A stretch of DNA of 64,000 bases, taken from Arthrobacter mobilis (GTDB taxonomy: Bacteria > Actinomycetota > Actinomycetes > Actinomycetales > Micrococcaceae). Positions 61,670-64,000 of this stretch are shown piece by piece. A program made the position numbers and the translations under genes. The stretch spans positions 37,173 to 101,172 of the forward strand of contig NZ_JAAZSQ010000015.1 in assembly GCF_012395835.1 (NCBI RefSeq), in the 5' to 3' direction. The notes under the pieces are model-generated. The model had not been told where the DNA came from. It worked only from the letters and a program-made list of their open reading frames with translations, and searched no databases. The stretch's first letter is position 1. Each line of letters starts with the position of its first letter.

Positions 61670-61759
61670 GCCGGCGGCCACCGCCTGGCAGGCACCTAAA
61701 ACCTCCGCAGCCACTACGGATCGTCGGGCACGTACCTGCCCGTGAAGGGAAAAAGAATC

Positions 61760-62902
<1,143 letters not shown>

Positions 62903-62920
62903 CAACGAAAGAACGACATT

Positions 62921-63946
62921 ATGAGGATCGGTATTTTGACCAGCGGGGGCGACTGCCCCGGGCTGAACGCGGTGATCCGCGGGGCGGTGCTGAAAGGGAT
63001 CACGGTCCACGGGCTGGAGTTCGCCGGCTTCCGCGACGGCTGGCGCGGGGTGGTTGAAGGCGACGTCGTCGACCTTCCCCGCACCAGCGTCCGCGGCATC
63101 TCCAAGCAGGGCGGCACCATCCTGGGCACCTCCCGGACCAACCCCTTCGGGGGCAACGGCGGGGCGGAGGCCATCCGGAGCCAGCTGGAACGCCGGGGCA
63201 TCGACGGGATCATCGCGATCGGCGGCGAAGGAACCCTCGCCGCCGCCCACCGGCTGAGCGGGGCCGGGCTGAAGATCGTGGGCGTGCCCAAGACCGTGGA
63301 CAACGACCTGGACGCCACCGACTACACCTTCGGCTTCGATACCGCGGTCCAGATCGCCACCGAGGCCATCGACCGGCTGCGCACTACCGGGGAGTCCCAC
63401 CACCGGGTGATGGTCGCCGAGGTCATGGGCCGCCACGCCGGCTGGATCGCCCTGCATGCGGGCATGGCCGCCGGCGCCCATGCCATCCTGATCCCGGAAC
63501 AGCAGGTCTCCCTGGACCAGGTCACCGAGTGGGTCACCGATGCGCACAAGCGCGGCCGCGCGCCCCTGGTGGTGGTCGCCGAAGGGTTCATTCCCGAAGG
63601 TCAGGACGCGCCGCATTCCGCGCTCGGCCTCGATGCCTTCGGACGACCCCGCCTGGGCGGCATCGCCGAACAGTTGGCCCCGGAGCTGGAAGCCAGAACC
63701 GGTTTTGAAACCCGCGCCACAGTCCTGGGCCACATCCAGCGCGGCGGTGTCCCCTCCGCGTTCGACCGGGTGCTGGCAACACGCCTTGGGATGGCCGCTG
63801 CCGACTCCGTGGCTGCCGGGAGCTGGGGGACCATGGTCTCGCTTCGGGGCACCGACGTTGTCCACGTGGACTTCCAACGCGCGCTGGGCAGGCTCAAGAC
63901 CGTTCCCCAGCACCGCTACGACGAAGCACTGACCCTTTTCGGATAG
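62921..63946 (+). CDS. pfkA: 6-phosphofructokinase
   Basis: 341 residues, group III as in Streptomyces. Nucleotide site TSGGDCPGLNA, GGEGT with Gly104, and PKTVDND with Lys124 and catalytic Asp127-type residues; DYTFGFDTAV and MGRHAGWIAL follow. Gly104 with Lys124 is the pattern of actinobacterial ATP-dependent enzymes, while Asp at 104 would mark a PPi enzyme. It commits fructose 6-phosphate to glycolysis. It lies 18 bases after the sugar ATPase gene, in the same operon. Confidence 0.94.
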   Translation: MRIGILTSGGDCPGLNAVIRGAVLKGITVHGLEFAGFRDGWRGVVEGDVVDLPRTSVRGISKQGGTILGTSRTNPFGGNGGAEAIRSQLERRGIDGIIAIGGEGTLAAAHRLSGAGLKIVGVPKTVDNDLDATDYTFGFDTAVQIATEAIDRLRTTGESHHRVMVAEVMGRHAGWIALHAGMAAGAHAILIPEQQVSLDQVTEWVTDAHKRGRAPLVVVAEGFIPEGQDAPHSALGLDAFGRPRLGGIAEQLAPELEARTGFETRATVLGHIQRGGVPSAFDRVLATRLGMAAADSVAAGSWGTMVSLRGTDVVHVDFQRALGRLKTVPQHRYDEALTLFG

Positions 63947-63959
63947 GACTGGAGGAACC

Positions 63960-64000
63960 ATGAGGCGTGCGAAGATTGTGGCGACGTTCGGGCCGGCGGT
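63960..64000 (+). CDS. pyk: Pyruvate kinase (start only; runs off window)
   Basis: Only 13 full codons are visible. They read MRRAKIVATFGPA, the typical first strand of pyruvate kinase, after GGAGG 5 bases before ATG 63960. It follows pfkA by 13 bases. The rest is outside the window. Confidence 0.8.
   Translation, partial: MRRAKIVATFGPA

Overview
The window is about 64 kb of high-GC, gene-dense DNA. Codon use, strong GGAGG-type ribosome sites, GTG starts, ATGA/GTGA stop-start overlaps and gene content (ClpC-type ATPase with a UVR segment, actinobacterial-type 6-phosphofructokinase, PEP synthase paired with its regulator) point to an actinobacterium, most likely a soil member of the Micrococcaceae (Arthrobacter and relatives). 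The genus is inference. I found no rRNA, tRNA, CRISPR array, insertion sequence or phage genes; the region looks chromosomal and catabolic.

Layout. 1-4.3 kb: end of a ClpC-like ATPase, an OsmC protein and an amino-acid permease. 4.4-9.3 kb: a three-part kinase/spacer/class III aminotransferase-fold fusion, an NADPH:FMN reductase and a HAD hydrolase. 9.4-13.3 kb: a minus-strand operon of APC permease, TetR regulator and amidohydrolase. 13.3-19.0 kb: a decayed gene, then a plus-strand catabolic operon (MHS transporter, nitrilase-type amidase, DUF2848, HpaB-type monooxygenase, cupin, flavin reductase). 19.1-21.9 kb: a minus operon (NTF2-like protein, NCS1 permease, cyclase-type hydrolase, small protein). 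22.5-35.3 kb: a large aromatic-type catabolic island with a CYP199A-like P450 and its one-protein reductase, an IclR and a LysR regulator, SDR, aldehyde dehydrogenase, two paralogous metallo-beta-lactamase-fold hydrolases and three transporters. Two near-identical 18-bp boxes link the IclR gene to both halves of this island.

35.9-40 kb holds ppsA-ppsR, preceded by three TGACCTTC direct repeats spaced exactly one helical turn apart, and a TrhA/hemolysin III membrane protein led by a 32-codon upstream frame. 41.3-46.2 kb is the most unusual block: a duplicated Ala/Asp-rich repeat protein, a large membrane M50-type metalloprotease with a PqqD-like N-terminal region and two external CxxC pairs, a Ser/Thr kinase with one membrane segment, and a secreted coiled-coil protein, arranged as one operon. 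I regard it as the best candidate for an undescribed system.

46.4-55.5 kb is mixed: MFS transporter, a 35-residue three-cysteine microprotein, a YceI protein with two palindromic operators, a pfkB-surE pair led by a 21-codon frame, a broken SRPBCC gene, a Tat-exported serine hydrolase, and a membrane protein/XRE/oxidoreductase operon. 55.6-64 kb is a LacI-controlled glucoside operon (binding protein, two permeases, GH13 glucosidase, ATPase) that runs directly into 6-phosphofructokinase and the start of pyruvate kinase, so uptake, hydrolysis and two control steps of glycolysis appear to be transcribed together.
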